Positions 42,686 through 52,204 of a stretch of DNA of 64,000 nucleotides are shown one piece after another. Origin of the DNA: JAQTTT01 sp041652755. GTDB lineage: Archaea; Nanobdellota; Nanobdellia; Tiddalikarchaeales; Tiddalikarchaeaceae. Within the stretch, counting starts at the first letter, position 1. Each line of letters opens with the position of its first letter. The translations under genes were made by a program, and so were the position numbers. Under the pieces are notes generated by a model, which saw nothing but the letters and a program-made list of their open reading frames with translations, was not told where the DNA came from and did not search any database. Where the stretch lies: contig JBAZGS010000002.1 in the NCBI GenBank assembly GCA_041652755.1, forward strand, positions 55,976-119,975, read 5' to 3'.

Positions 42686-45133
42686 ATGAAGTCAATCACT
42701 CCAGTTATCAGTGTTATTCTGCTCATATTATTGACTATTGTTGCCAGCGTTTCAGCCTATTTTTTCATCAATTCCAATGTTATTAATTTGGAATCCCAAG
42801 GGAATTTAGACAATTATCCAGGAGCTGACAATTCAAGGCTTAACTTAGTCTCAATCACTGGCACAAAAGCAATAATTCGAAATGACGGCTCAAGCCCAGT
42901 CACTGAAGTTGTGATGTTTGTAAATGGAGAGCTATTAAATTACACTTTGGATTCTCCAATTTTACCAGGCGAGCTAAGGGAGATTAATTATATTTCCCAA
43001 GGAGCTGGAGAGGATTTGGAAATAAAAGTAATATATAATAACGGAAAAATCACCCAAGCAACAAGTCCCGCATCTAAGAATACAGTAAGTTCAGGTTTTA
43101 ATTCAAGCGAAGAAAGTTACTTTAATGAAGCTGATAATGATTTATTAAGCTGTGAAACTCAAGATTTTAATTGGATTAATGATGTTAATACTGGAATATT
43201 ATCTTTCACCAATGATGATTTAGGCAGTTTTCCTGATTCTATATACTGCAATGATGATTTTGGAGCAGAAATTAATGTAATTTCCTCACACAATGGAAGA
43301 AGTAAAGTTGTTGAAATATATGATTATAATAATACTTTAGAAGAATATGCTTATGTACATTATTATTTTAATGAAACAAGCAATTCTTCGTTTAGTGTTT
43401 ATTTAAGCATGCAGGACCCTCTGAATAACTTTGGATTGCTTGATGTTGTGGGTTATGATGGTATTTATCCTATTGCTTTGGCTTATGGAACTGTTACTCT
43501 TGATGGTGTAATTGCTGATTCCCAAATAGTTTGCGCTGAAGATAGTGCAACAAGCATGCAAGTATTATCAAGCATGCAAGCTAATGAATGGTATAAGATA
43601 TCAATCTCTTTCAGTAACGATTCTTTGATTTATAATGTGAGCATTAATGATGCCGAACCAATAAGTTGTAATATTTATGAATCTTGGGATGGAAGAGGGG
43701 CTGAAGCCTTTGAGATAGCATCAGGAGCAGATCATGTAGGATTAGGTTCAGGAAGCTTAACGCATAGAATTTATTTTGATGAAATTAATGTAACTATGCT
43801 CGATAAAATAAATACTTCCTACTTTGGATGTTGCGGTGATGATGGAGACTCAGATGATTTTTACAACTCAACCAATTACTGCTGCAATGGGTTTTTGGAT
43901 TTAGGGAATTGCTTTTGTGGAGACAATATTTGCCAAGCTTGGGAAAATTCAACAACTTGCGAAAATGATTGCCCTCCTGAATTAATAGATGAGCACTCAA
44001 TTAATCTTGAGGACAATATTTCTTTTGGAGGAACAATCCTATCAATTCAAGTTGAAGATATTGACAATGATGGAGCAGATGAAATAATTGTAGGGGGCTA
44101 TTATTTAAGTGGCCATTTTCATGCATTATTAAAAATTTATAATTACACTGATGGAGAATTATTGTTGGAAAATAGCACTGAATGGGAAAGCTCTGAATTA
44201 TCTAATGCTTTGTTATATTCAATTTATGTCTCTGATGTTGATGATGATGGGATTATTGAAATAATCACTGGAGGCAGCAGCGCATCATTAGCCCAATTAA
44301 GGATTTGGAATTACACTAATGGATTAATTTTAGAAAATAGCGCTGAATGGGTAAATAGCAGCACTCAAGCTCTTTCAGTTTATGCATATGACATTGACAA
44401 TGATGGCACAATTGAATTAATAACAGGAGGAACAACTGGGCCTAATAATTTTGCAGAATTAAGGATTTGGAATTATACCAATAATTTATTTTCTTTAGAA
44501 AATGAGACAAGTTTTGGCACTCAAAATAGTGATTTTCAAGCATTCTATGGTGGCAATTTAGATTTAGATGCTGATGATGAACTGCTCTCTTTATCTAGTC
44601 ATGATGGCAGCGGTGCTTATGCCAGTTTAAGAGTCTGGAATTACTCCAGCAATACCTTGTTTTTGGAAGATATGGAAAATTGGTGGGGAATCGCTGGAGG
44701 TTATCCAACAAGTTTTTATTCAATAAATTATGCAGATACTAATAATGACGGAACTAATGAGATTGTCACTGCAGGAACCTCTTATGATACTAGCTGGATT
44801 AGGCACAGCGAATTAAGGATTTGGAACTACACTAACAATAATTTAATGCTTAAAAATGCAACAATAGGTGATTTAAACAGCGCAATGTATTCATCAAAAA
44901 CGAGCGATATTGATGATGATGGGATTATTGAAATAATCACTGGAGGCAGCAGCGCATCATTAGCCCAATTAAGGATTTGGAATTACACTAATGGATTAAT
45001 TTTAGAAAATAGCACTGAATGGAGCGAATCAGGAGTTAAAGCAATGCAAATAATTGACATAGATGATGATGGGATTATTGAAATAATCACTGGAAACACT
45101 GAATTAAGGATTTGGAACTATGCAGCAATCTGA
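42686..45133 (+). CDS. Large surface protein with archaeal pilin-like N-terminus and VCBS/FG-GAP repeats
   Basis: The first 30 residues (MKSITPVISVILLILLTIVA) are the class found in archaeal type IV pilin-like proteins, a short basic head and a hydrophobic helix before SxxV-type processing sites. Residues to about 140 are nearly identical in pattern to the paralogue at 47527. Residues about 165-375 resemble a LamG/concanavalin domain. A Cys-rich stretch (CCGDDGD...CCNG...CFCGDNIC) follows, then from about 450 to the end tandem repeats of DIDDDGIIEIITGG...LRIWNYT, typical of VCBS/FG-GAP Ca-binding beta-propeller blades. Many N-glycosylation sequons are present. It is probably a cell-surface adhesin or filament; this is inferred. 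Confidence 0.75.
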   Translation: MKSITPVISVILLILLTIVASVSAYFFINSNVINLESQGNLDNYPGADNSRLNLVSITGTKAIIRNDGSSPVTEVVMFVNGELLNYTLDSPILPGELREINYISQGAGEDLEIKVIYNNGKITQATSPASKNTVSSGFNSSEESYFNEADNDLLSCETQDFNWINDVNTGILSFTNDDLGSFPDSIYCNDDFGAEINVISSHNGRSKVVEIYDYNNTLEEYAYVHYYFNETSNSSFSVYLSMQDPLNNFGLLDVVGYDGIYPIALAYGTVTLDGVIADSQIVCAEDSATSMQVLSSMQANEWYKISISFSNDSLIYNVSINDAEPISCNIYESWDGRGAEAFEIASGADHVGLGSGSLTHRIYFDEINVTMLDKINTSYFGCCGDDGDSDDFYNSTNYCCNGFLDLGNCFCGDNICQAWENSTTCENDCPPELIDEHSINLEDNISFGGTILSIQVEDIDNDGADEIIVGGYYLSGHFHALLKIYNYTDGELLLENSTEWESSELSNALLYSIYVSDVDDDGIIEIITGGSSASLAQLRIWNYTNGLILENSAEWVNSSTQALSVYAYDIDNDGTIELITGGTTGPNNFAELRIWNYTNNLFSLENETSFGTQNSDFQAFYGGNLDLDADDELLSLSSHDGSGAYASLRVWNYSSNTLFLEDMENWWGIAGGYPTSFYSINYADTNNDGTNEIVTAGTSYDTSWIRHSELRIWNYTNNNLMLKNATIGDLNSAMYSSKTSDIDDDGIIEIITGGSSASLAQLRIWNYTNGLILENSTEWSESGVKAMQIIDIDDDGIIEIITGNTELRIWNYAAI
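44238..45013 (+). repeat. Exact 104-bp direct repeat within the surface protein gene
   Basis: Bases 44238-44341 and 44910-45013 are identical over 104 bp and encode the same VCBS-like blade (DDDGIIEIITGGSSASLAQL and onward). A third, shorter partial copy follows near 45062. The identity at synonymous positions shows recent duplication or gene conversion. Confidence 0.9.
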
Positions 45134-45195
45134 TATTTCAAGCTTATTTTAATTTTTTACACAATTTTATGCAATTAATCACTTTCTAAAGGGTT

Positions 45196-45206
45196 AAATT
45201 TATAAA
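45196..45206 (+). promoter_or_regulatory. EF-2 promoter element
   Basis: A TTTATAAAATC-like TATA box precedes a leader of about 40 nt containing AGGGTGA about 10 nt before the ATG at 45264, so EF-2 has a Shine-Dalgarno unlike the neighbouring surface genes. Confidence 0.45.
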
Positions 45207-45263
45207 ATCTTCCTAATTTTCTTTAATCTAATAAAAAAAAATAAATTAGGGTGAAAAAATTTT

Positions 45264-47453
45264 ATGGCAAAAAATGAAAGCATAAGCATAGTGGATTTGA
45301 TGCATACTCCTAAAATGATAAGGAATTTAGGGATTATTGCGCATATTGACCACGGAAAAAGCACATTATCCGACTCATTATTAGCAGGAGCAGGATTATT
45401 AAGTTCAAGAGTTGCAGGGCAAGCAAGGGCAACTGATACTTTGGAAGAGGAGCAGGCAAGGGGAATAACTATTCTAGCCAGCGCTGTAACAATGGTTCAT
45501 CATTTTGAAAATGATTATTTCTTAATAAATTTACTAGACACTCCAGGGCATGTTGATTTTGGAGGAGAAGTATCAAGGTCTTTAAGGGCTGTTGATGGAG
45601 CACTAGTTGTTGTTTGCGCAGTTGAAGGATGCATGCCCCAAACTGAAACAGTATTAAAGCAGGCAATAAGGGAGAGAGTAAAGCCAGTATTATTCATCAA
45701 CAAAGTTGACAGAATGATTAAGGAGCAAAAGCTCACTCCTGAAAAAATGCAGGAAAAATTCATAAGCATTATAAACAAAATCAATAAAATGATTGTAAGC
45801 TTAGCGCCTCCAGAGTTCAAGGAATCATGGCAGGTAAGAGTGCAGGATGGAAGCGTTGCTTTTGGTTCAGCTCACAGCAAATGGGCTTTAAGCGCGGGAT
45901 ACATGAAAAAAACAGGACTGGGCTTCAAGAATGTTATAGAAGCATACACAGGAACTGAAGATGAGAAGAAAGAGAAAATTGAGCAATTAGCTTTGAAAGC
46001 TCCGCTTCATGAAGTAGTTTTAGACATGACAATTCACCATCTTCCAAACCCAGAGGAAGCCCAAAAATACAGGGTTCCTCATTTATGGAAAGGGGATTTG
46101 GAATCAGATGTTGGAAAATCACTTGTAAATTGCGATCCTAAAGGAAAAACCGTATTCATAGCAACTAAAGTGAAAACTGACCCGACTTTTGGGGAATTAG
46201 TCTTTGGAAGAGTATTCTCAGGAACATTAAAGCAGGGGCAGGAATTATACATGTCCCAAAAGCAGGAAACCCAAAAAGCCCAGAAAGTTTTCATAATGGT
46301 TTGCGACAAGAGAACTCCATTAGATGAAATACCTGTTGGCTGCACTTGCGCAATTATAGGAATAAAGGATGCAACAAGCGGCGAAACCTTAAGTGAAGGA
46401 GTAGTCACTCCTTTTGAAGGAATAAAGCACATCTTTGATGCAGTTGTAACCAAAGCAATTGAAGCTAAGAATCCTTCAGATTTGCCTAAACTAATACAAG
46501 CATTAAGGGAAGTTAACAAGGAAGACCCAACAATTAATATTAAAATAAATGAAGAAACAGGAGAATACTTGATAGCAGGACTAGGGGAATTGCACTTAGA
46601 GGATGTTATTGATAGAAGAATAATAAAAGAAAGAAAAGTGCAAGTAAAAGCAAGCCCTCCAATAGTTGTTTACAGGGAAGGGGTTAGCGCTAAAAATTCT
46701 GAACCTGTTGAAGGAAAAAGCCCTAACAAGCACAATAAATTCTACATCTATGTTTCTCCACTTGAGCCAGGAGTTATTGAAGGCATAAAAGATGGCAGAA
46801 TTGCAGAAGGAAGGGCAAAAAAATTCCCTAAGGATTTCTGGAAAGCACTAAATGAAGCTGGAATGGATAAGGATGAAGCAAGGGCTGTAAAAGACATTTT
46901 CCAAGGAAACATCTTCATTGATTCAACCAAAGGTGAAGTTCACATGATTGAAATTATGGAATCAGTTCTTGAAGCTTTTGAAGCAGTAATGAGAGAAGGT
47001 CCATTATGCAGGGAGCCAGTTCAAGGGGTGAAAGTAACACTTGTTGATGTTAAAATGCATGAAGACTCAATTCACAGAGGTCCAGCTCAAATCATTCCAG
47101 CAGTAAGGGATGGATTAAAGGAAGCATTCAGGGAAGCTAAACCTACAATGCTTGAGCCAGTTCAGGACATAAGAATTGATGCGCCAAACCAATATTTAGG
47201 AAACATTTCTAAATTAATTGGAGGAAGAAGAGGGCAATTGCTTGACTCTCAATTTGAAGGTGAAGAGTTAATAGTTCTTGCAAAAATACCTGTTGCTGAA
47301 AGTTTCGGATTCACAGGAGATTTAAGAAGCGTTACTGAAGGAAGGGGTGTTTGGAGCTTAATGGAGTCACAGTTCGAGAAATTGCCAAGCTCTTTACAAG
47401 CAGGAGTAATCCAATCAATCAGAGCAAGGAAAGGATTAACAGAAAACCAGTAA
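45264..47453 (+). CDS. fusA: Translation elongation factor 2
   Basis: The GTPase catalyses ribosomal translocation. G-motifs are AHIDHGKST, DTPGHVDFGGEV and NKVDR. Domain IV contains HRGPAQIIPAVRDG, whose first His is the diphthamide site of archaeal/eukaryotic EF-2. At 729 residues it has normal archaeal length. It is normally next to S7 and EF-1A in archaeal str operons; here surface protein genes flank it on both sides. Confidence 0.97.
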   Translation: MAKNESISIVDLMHTPKMIRNLGIIAHIDHGKSTLSDSLLAGAGLLSSRVAGQARATDTLEEEQARGITILASAVTMVHHFENDYFLINLLDTPGHVDFGGEVSRSLRAVDGALVVVCAVEGCMPQTETVLKQAIRERVKPVLFINKVDRMIKEQKLTPEKMQEKFISIINKINKMIVSLAPPEFKESWQVRVQDGSVAFGSAHSKWALSAGYMKKTGLGFKNVIEAYTGTEDEKKEKIEQLALKAPLHEVVLDMTIHHLPNPEEAQKYRVPHLWKGDLESDVGKSLVNCDPKGKTVFIATKVKTDPTFGELVFGRVFSGTLKQGQELYMSQKQETQKAQKVFIMVCDKRTPLDEIPVGCTCAIIGIKDATSGETLSEGVVTPFEGIKHIFDAVVTKAIEAKNPSDLPKLIQALREVNKEDPTINIKINEETGEYLIAGLGELHLEDVIDRRIIKERKVQVKASPPIVVYREGVSAKNSEPVEGKSPNKHNKFYIYVSPLEPGVIEGIKDGRIAEGRAKKFPKDFWKALNEAGMDKDEARAVKDIFQGNIFIDSTKGEVHMIEIMESVLEAFEAVMREGPLCREPVQGVKVTLVDVKMHEDSIHRGPAQIIPAVRDGLKEAFREAKPTMLEPVQDIRIDAPNQYLGNISKLIGGRRGQLLDSQFEGEELIVLAKIPVAESFGFTGDLRSVTEGRGVWSLMESQFEKLPSSLQAGVIQSIRARKGLTENQ

Positions 47454-47477
47454 AGCTAGTTAGCTTTACTTTTTTTT
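47450..47477 (+). terminator. EF-2 terminator hairpin containing the stop codon
   Basis: A 9-bp perfect stem GTAAAGCTA / TAGCTTTAC with a 2-nt centre begins inside the EF-2 stop codon and is followed by eight T. Confidence 0.75.
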
Positions 47478-47494
47478 ATTATTTTTTTAATTAC

Positions 47495-47504
47495 TTTTTT
47501 AAAT
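47495..47504 (+). promoter_or_regulatory. TATA-like promoter of the second pilin-like surface protein
   Basis: TTTTTTAAAT is centred about 27 nt before the ATG at 47527. Confidence 0.5.
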
Positions 47505-47526
47505 ATTTAATTAATATTTTAATTCA

Positions 47527-49872
47527 ATGAAATCCATTACTCCAGTTATCAGTGTTATTTTAATGATTTTAATTACAATTATTGCCAGCGTTTCTGCTTT
47601 CTTTTTCATTACTTCTAACATTTCAGACTTGGAAAATCAGGGAAATTTAGATGCTTATCCAGGCAATGACAATTCAAGGATTAATGTTATAAGTATCACT
47701 GGAACAAAATTAATAGTTAGAAATGATGGAACCAGCCCAGTTACTGATTTAGTTGTTTTCATAAATGATGAATTGTATAATTACACTCTTAGCAGTCCAA
47801 TACTTCCAGGACAATTAAAGGAGATTGAATATTCAGCAAGGCAATCAAATAGTGATTTGCAAGTAAAAGTGATTTATAACAAAGGAAAAACAGCTCAAGC
47901 AACCAGCCCTGCAAGCAAGAACACAATAATTTCAGGATTCACTCCTAACCCTTCACCTCTTAATCCAAGTTATGCCTGCAATTCCAGCATAGTGAACTTT
48001 GCAAACAATACTGTTTATTTCTTAAGCGATGACTTGGATTGCGGCTGCAACTCATCGCTTCAAAACGTGAATGTTTTGACAAATTCAGGGTTTGAAACAG
48101 GGGACTTCACTGATTGGATTGTTAATAATCATGTTCCAGGTTCAGGATTATTTGCATCAATTGACACTGAAGTAACAAGGGATGATTACAGTGTTTTATT
48201 GAATAACTCAATAGAAGAGGCGGAGGACATGCCTGGAATAATTTTACAAACAAGTAATTACAGTGATAATATTAGTTTTTGGATTAACTCTAATTTTACT
48301 GGATTAAACAATTCTTTTATTATAGCCATGTTTGATTATAAAGGTGAAGATACTAAAACAATAATCTATGCAATGTATCAAAACTTCACTGAAGATTTCA
48401 TGGTGCAATGCAATTATAATTCATCAGATTTTTATGTAAAATGCATTGATGACTTGCCAAACAATAATTGGAACCAAGTTACTCTTAATCCTTTAAGCGA
48501 TTTAGAAAGATATGTTGGATTAAATTGGGGTCAGGATTATGTAACTAATTTCACTATTTTTGCAGGCCCAAGAAGCTACGCATACATTGATGATATTTAT
48601 TACAATACAACTGATTATGAATTGGGCTGCGAGTGCGACAATCAAGCAATTAATCCTGGTTTTGAAACCAGAACTCTTGAGGGATGGATAAATAGATCTT
48701 CATTTGAAGATAATCAATTTGTTGTATTTAGCTCATTAGTAAAGAGGGGAAGTTACAGTATTTTGATTAATAATTCTAATGAATCATTTGGTGATTTTCC
48801 TAATGTTAGTAATACTTTCAAACTTTCTAATGAGATAAATTTTTATGTTAATTCTAATTTTACAGGATTAAACAATTCTTTTGTCATGGTTAATGTTGAA
48901 TTTAATAATGCTAATGAGGATAGATTTGCTACTTTTATTTACATAATGTATCAAAACCTGACAGAACCTTATAGTTGCGATAAGGTTTTTCCAGGATCAT
49001 CACCTACATATCTTAAATGCATCAATGATTTAACTGACAATAATTGGAATAAAGTCACTTTTAATCCTTTAGATGATCTTAAAGAATATTTAGGGATTTA
49101 TCCAGAGTATAACTCAACAATGGATGTTGCATTTGGTGCTGGACCAAGAAGCTATGCATACTTTGATGATATTTTTATTAACAATTCTTATGATGAACTT
49201 GGTTGTGGATGTAACTCTTCATCAACAACATGGAATAATGTTACTAATAATGGATTTGAAACTGGAGATTTGACTGATTGGGGTAATCATTCTCAAGATG
49301 ATGAGGGTGGATTTGTAGTTATGAGTGAAGATATTGCTAAAGGATTTTATAGTGTTTTAATTAATAACACTAATGATACTGTTGGTTCAGGAATGCCAAG
49401 TATTTATAGGCATATTCCTTTAAGTGATTATGTGGATTTTTGGATTAATTCAAATTCAAGTGAAGAGTCAGATTCATTTGTTTATGTTGATTTTGAATTT
49501 AAAAATAGTAGTAATGATGAGATTGGATATATTATTTATGCAATGTATCCTAATCTTAATACTTTCACATGCAATGACCCTAACGAAGCATTAGGTTTTA
49601 ATTATCCTATTTATATAAAATGTATCAATGATTTAATTGATAATGCTTGGAATAATGTTATTATTAATCCTATAAGTGATGCTTTGGAATATTTTGATTT
49701 AGAAATTCCATCTGATTCAACATTAAAAATGTCTTTTGGAGCAGGACCTAAAAGCTTTGCTTATATTGATACAATTTTTGTGAATAAATCTGCAGAAGGC
49801 TTCAAATGTGATATTGATTTTGACAATATTGCTGATGGAATATGTATTAATAATGAATGCAACATGGATTAA
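47527..49872 (+). CDS. Large surface protein with pilin-like N-terminus and three jelly-roll-like repeats
   Basis: The N-terminal 140 residues are a paralogue of the 42686 protein (MKSITPVISVILMILITIIA, then SITGTKLIVRNDGTSPVT, LPGQLKEIEY, QATSPASKNT). Three repeats of about 180-190 residues follow. Each begins with a GFETGDFTDW-type motif and contains SFW(I/V)NSNF, IYAMYQN, KCI(D/N)DLxxNxWN and ends with AGPRSYAYIDDIYxN followed by a Cys pair. The pattern fits carbohydrate-binding or jelly-roll domains. N-x-S/T sequons are dense. The third repeat uses more A/T-ending codons. A surface-exposed, glycosylated adhesin is inferred. Confidence 0.72.
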   Translation: MKSITPVISVILMILITIIASVSAFFFITSNISDLENQGNLDAYPGNDNSRINVISITGTKLIVRNDGTSPVTDLVVFINDELYNYTLSSPILPGQLKEIEYSARQSNSDLQVKVIYNKGKTAQATSPASKNTIISGFTPNPSPLNPSYACNSSIVNFANNTVYFLSDDLDCGCNSSLQNVNVLTNSGFETGDFTDWIVNNHVPGSGLFASIDTEVTRDDYSVLLNNSIEEAEDMPGIILQTSNYSDNISFWINSNFTGLNNSFIIAMFDYKGEDTKTIIYAMYQNFTEDFMVQCNYNSSDFYVKCIDDLPNNNWNQVTLNPLSDLERYVGLNWGQDYVTNFTIFAGPRSYAYIDDIYYNTTDYELGCECDNQAINPGFETRTLEGWINRSSFEDNQFVVFSSLVKRGSYSILINNSNESFGDFPNVSNTFKLSNEINFYVNSNFTGLNNSFVMVNVEFNNANEDRFATFIYIMYQNLTEPYSCDKVFPGSSPTYLKCINDLTDNNWNKVTFNPLDDLKEYLGIYPEYNSTMDVAFGAGPRSYAYFDDIFINNSYDELGCGCNSSSTTWNNVTNNGFETGDLTDWGNHSQDDEGGFVVMSEDIAKGFYSVLINNTNDTVGSGMPSIYRHIPLSDYVDFWINSNSSEESDSFVYVDFEFKNSSNDEIGYIIYAMYPNLNTFTCNDPNEALGFNYPIYIKCINDLIDNAWNNVIINPISDALEYFDLEIPSDSTLKMSFGAGPKSFAYIDTIFVNKSAEGFKCDIDFDNIADGICINNECNMD

Positions 49873-49954
49873 TTTAAAAATTAATCAAAATCTTTAAAAA
49901 AGCATAAAAGTATTCATAACTATATAAAAAACTAAATAAAAGGTGAAATGAAAT

Positions 49955-51229
49955 ATGGCAAAAGCAAAACCACATTTAAACTTAGTTTTCGTAGGTCATG
50001 TAGATCACGGAAAGTCAACTTTAATGGGTAGAATGTTATTCGAAACAGGAGTAGTAAGTCCCCAGGAACTTGATAAGTTTAAAAAATTAGCATCAGAGTT
50101 AGGTAAAGGTACTTGGGAGTACGCTTACGCTTTAGATGCTTCTCCAGAAGAGAGAAAAAGAGGAGTTACTATTGATTTAGCTCACAGAAAATTCGAAACT
50201 CCTAAATATGAAGTTACATTAATTGATGCTCCAGGGCACAAAGACTTCATTAAAAACATGATTACTGGTGCAAGCCAGGCAGATGCAGCATTGTTAGTTG
50301 TAGCTGTTGGTGAAGGAGTGCAGCCTCAAACGCAAGAGCACGTATTCTTGCTTAAAACTCAAGGAGTAAAGCAAGTAGCAGTAGCACTTAACAAAATGGA
50401 TACTATTAACTATGATGAAGCAAAATATAAAGCTGTTAAGGAAGATTTGAAAAAATTGTTAGGAAGCGTTGGATACAAAGCTGATGAGATTAGTTTCATA
50501 CCGACAAGCGCATTAGATGCTGAAGCATGCAATATTAAAGTAAAGAGCCCAAAAACTCCATGGTATACAGGACCAACACTTTTAGAGCAGATTGATTCAT
50601 TCAAATTGCCTGAAAAGCCAACAAGCTTACCATTAAGAGTGCCTATACAAGATGTTTACACAATCACTGGAATTGGAACAGTTCCAGTAGGAAAGGTTGA
50701 ATCAGGAATATTAAGGAATAACTCTAAAGTTATTTTCATGCCTGAAAACCTTACTGCTGATGTAAAAACTATTGAAATGCACCACGAAATGGTGGAGACT
50801 GCAGAGCCAGGAGACAATATTGGATTCTCAGTAAAAGGAATCGACAAGAAATCAATCAAAAGAGGAAGTGTTATGGGAACACCAGACAGTCCTCCAACAG
50901 TTGCGAAAAGATTCAAGGCTCAGATAATGATTTTGCAGCATCCTACAGTAATCACTGTTGGATACACTCCAGTTCTTCACTGTGGTACAGCACAAGTTGC
51001 TTGTAAGATTGTTGAAATCACTGCACAGCTAGACCCAAAAACAGGAGGAGTCAAGGCAGAGAAGCCAGACTTTATCAAAAGGGGAGACGCAGCTATTGTA
51101 GTATTTGAACCAAGCAAACCAATGGTTATAGAAGAAAAAACAGTTATTCCACAAATGGCAACATTTGCTATAAGGGATATGGGAATGACTATTGGAGCAG
51201 GAGTATGCATTAAAGTAGAGAAAGCCTAA
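49955..51229 (+). CDS. tuf: Translation elongation factor 1-alpha
   Basis: EF-1A delivers aminoacyl-tRNA to the ribosome. The sequence shows GHVDHGKSTLMGRMLFETG, DAPGHKDFIKNMITGASQAD and ALNKMD, then the two beta-barrel domains (VPIQDVYTITGIGTVPVGKVESG). At 424 residues it is of archaeal size. A GGTGA about 9 nt upstream of the ATG is the ribosome binding site. It is followed by a hairpin terminator. Confidence 0.97.
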   Translation: MAKAKPHLNLVFVGHVDHGKSTLMGRMLFETGVVSPQELDKFKKLASELGKGTWEYAYALDASPEERKRGVTIDLAHRKFETPKYEVTLIDAPGHKDFIKNMITGASQADAALLVVAVGEGVQPQTQEHVFLLKTQGVKQVAVALNKMDTINYDEAKYKAVKEDLKKLLGSVGYKADEISFIPTSALDAEACNIKVKSPKTPWYTGPTLLEQIDSFKLPEKPTSLPLRVPIQDVYTITGIGTVPVGKVESGILRNNSKVIFMPENLTADVKTIEMHHEMVETAEPGDNIGFSVKGIDKKSIKRGSVMGTPDSPPTVAKRFKAQIMILQHPTVITVGYTPVLHCGTAQVACKIVEITAQLDPKTGGVKAEKPDFIKRGDAAIVVFEPSKPMVIEEKTVIPQMATFAIRDMGMTIGAGVCIKVEKA

Positions 51230-51253
51230 AGGCTTTCTCATTATTTTTTATTT
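51218..51253 (+). terminator. EF-1A terminator hairpin containing the stop codon
   Basis: GAGAAAGCC at 51218-51226 pairs perfectly with GGCTTTCTC at 51231-51239. The loop TAAA contains the EF-1A stop codon, and ATTATTTTTTATTTTTTT follows. Confidence 0.8.
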
Positions 51254-51323
51254 TTTTAAATTATTAATTTTTTTTAGAAACTATGGAAATCTTTTTAAAC
51301 TATTCCATTTTATTTTCATTATT

Positions 51324-51632
51324 ATGTCCAGTGTAAGAATAAAACTATCAAGCACGAATATTGCTCAGTTGAATGATATTTGCAGTCAGATAAAAGACAT
51401 TGCTGACAGGATGAAAGTCAAGATGAAAGGGCCAATTCCTTTGCCAAGAAAAGAGATGAGAGTTCCAGTAAGAAGAAGTCCATGCGGCAGCGGAAGAGAA
51501 AGTTATGAAACTTGGGAAATGAGGCTGTCTAAAAGGTTTATTGACTTGGCAGTTAACGAGATGGCTTTAAGGCTTATTATGAGAATACCAATGCCTAAAG
51601 GCGTAAACGTTGAAATGGAAATCAGGGAATAA
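51324..51632 (+). CDS. rps10: Ribosomal protein S10
   Basis: The 102-residue uS10 has RIKLSSTNIAQLNDICSQIK, GPIPLPRKEMRVPVRRSPCG and SYETWEMRLSKRFIDL. It ends the str-type run after EF-1A, the archaeal order, but with its own TATA-like TTTTTAAAC about 28 nt before the ATG. Confidence 0.96.
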   Translation: MSSVRIKLSSTNIAQLNDICSQIKDIADRMKVKMKGPIPLPRKEMRVPVRRSPCGSGRESYETWEMRLSKRFIDLAVNEMALRLIMRIPMPKGVNVEMEIRE

Positions 51633-51679
51633 AGAATTCTTTACAATATTTTAAAAATTAATTACTATTAGTTATTATT

Positions 51680-52204
51680 ATGATGCTTATCTATCCAACT
51701 GAGACTTGCTACGGCTTAGGATGCAGCGCGTTTGACAAGGAAGCAATAAATAAAATTTATGAATTAAAAAAAAGGGATTCAGCAAAGCCTTTAATCATTC
51801 TTGTAGATTCGATTAAGATGTGGAAACAAATTGCTAAAGTCAGCAAAAAAGCTGAAGCTTTAGCTTTAAAATATTGGCCAGGAGCTTTAACAATAATTCA
51901 GCCAAAAAAATCCTGCATTCCTGATTTATTAGCCAAAGAAGAAATTGGAGTGAGATGGAGCCCGCACAGAATTCCAAACAAATTAATTAAAGAGTTAAAA
52001 GCTCCACTTGTCAGCACCAGCGCTAACATTTCAGGAGGAAAAACCCCTTACAGCATTAGCGAAATTCCAGAGCAAATAAAGAAACATGCTGACAAGATTA
52101 TTGACTATGGCAAGCTAGAGTTTAATCCTGCAAGCACTGTTATAAAAATTGAAAAAAGCAAGGTTATAATTATCAGGAAAGGAAGCATCACCAATATTGA
52201 TTAG
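51680..52204 (+). CDS. Threonylcarbamoyl-AMP synthase (Sua5/YrdC/YwlC)
   Basis: The 174-residue YrdC domain makes threonylcarbamoyl-AMP for the t6A37 tRNA modification. Motifs: YPTETCYGLGCSAFD, KKRDSAKPLIILV, WPGALTIIQ, GVRWSPHRIPN and STSANISGGKTP. It lacks the C-terminal Sua5 domain, so it is the short form. It is convergent with and overlaps by 4 bp the DUF1624 gene. Confidence 0.92.
   Translation: MMLIYPTETCYGLGCSAFDKEAINKIYELKKRDSAKPLIILVDSIKMWKQIAKVSKKAEALALKYWPGALTIIQPKKSCIPDLLAKEEIGVRWSPHRIPNKLIKELKAPLVSTSANISGGKTPYSISEIPEQIKKHADKIIDYGKLEFNPASTVIKIEKSKVIIIRKGSITNID

Noticed and set aside
45515..46519. Several antisense frames of 60-146 codons in EF-2
   Set aside because: They mirror a highly conserved gene, lack start signals and have no family resemblance.
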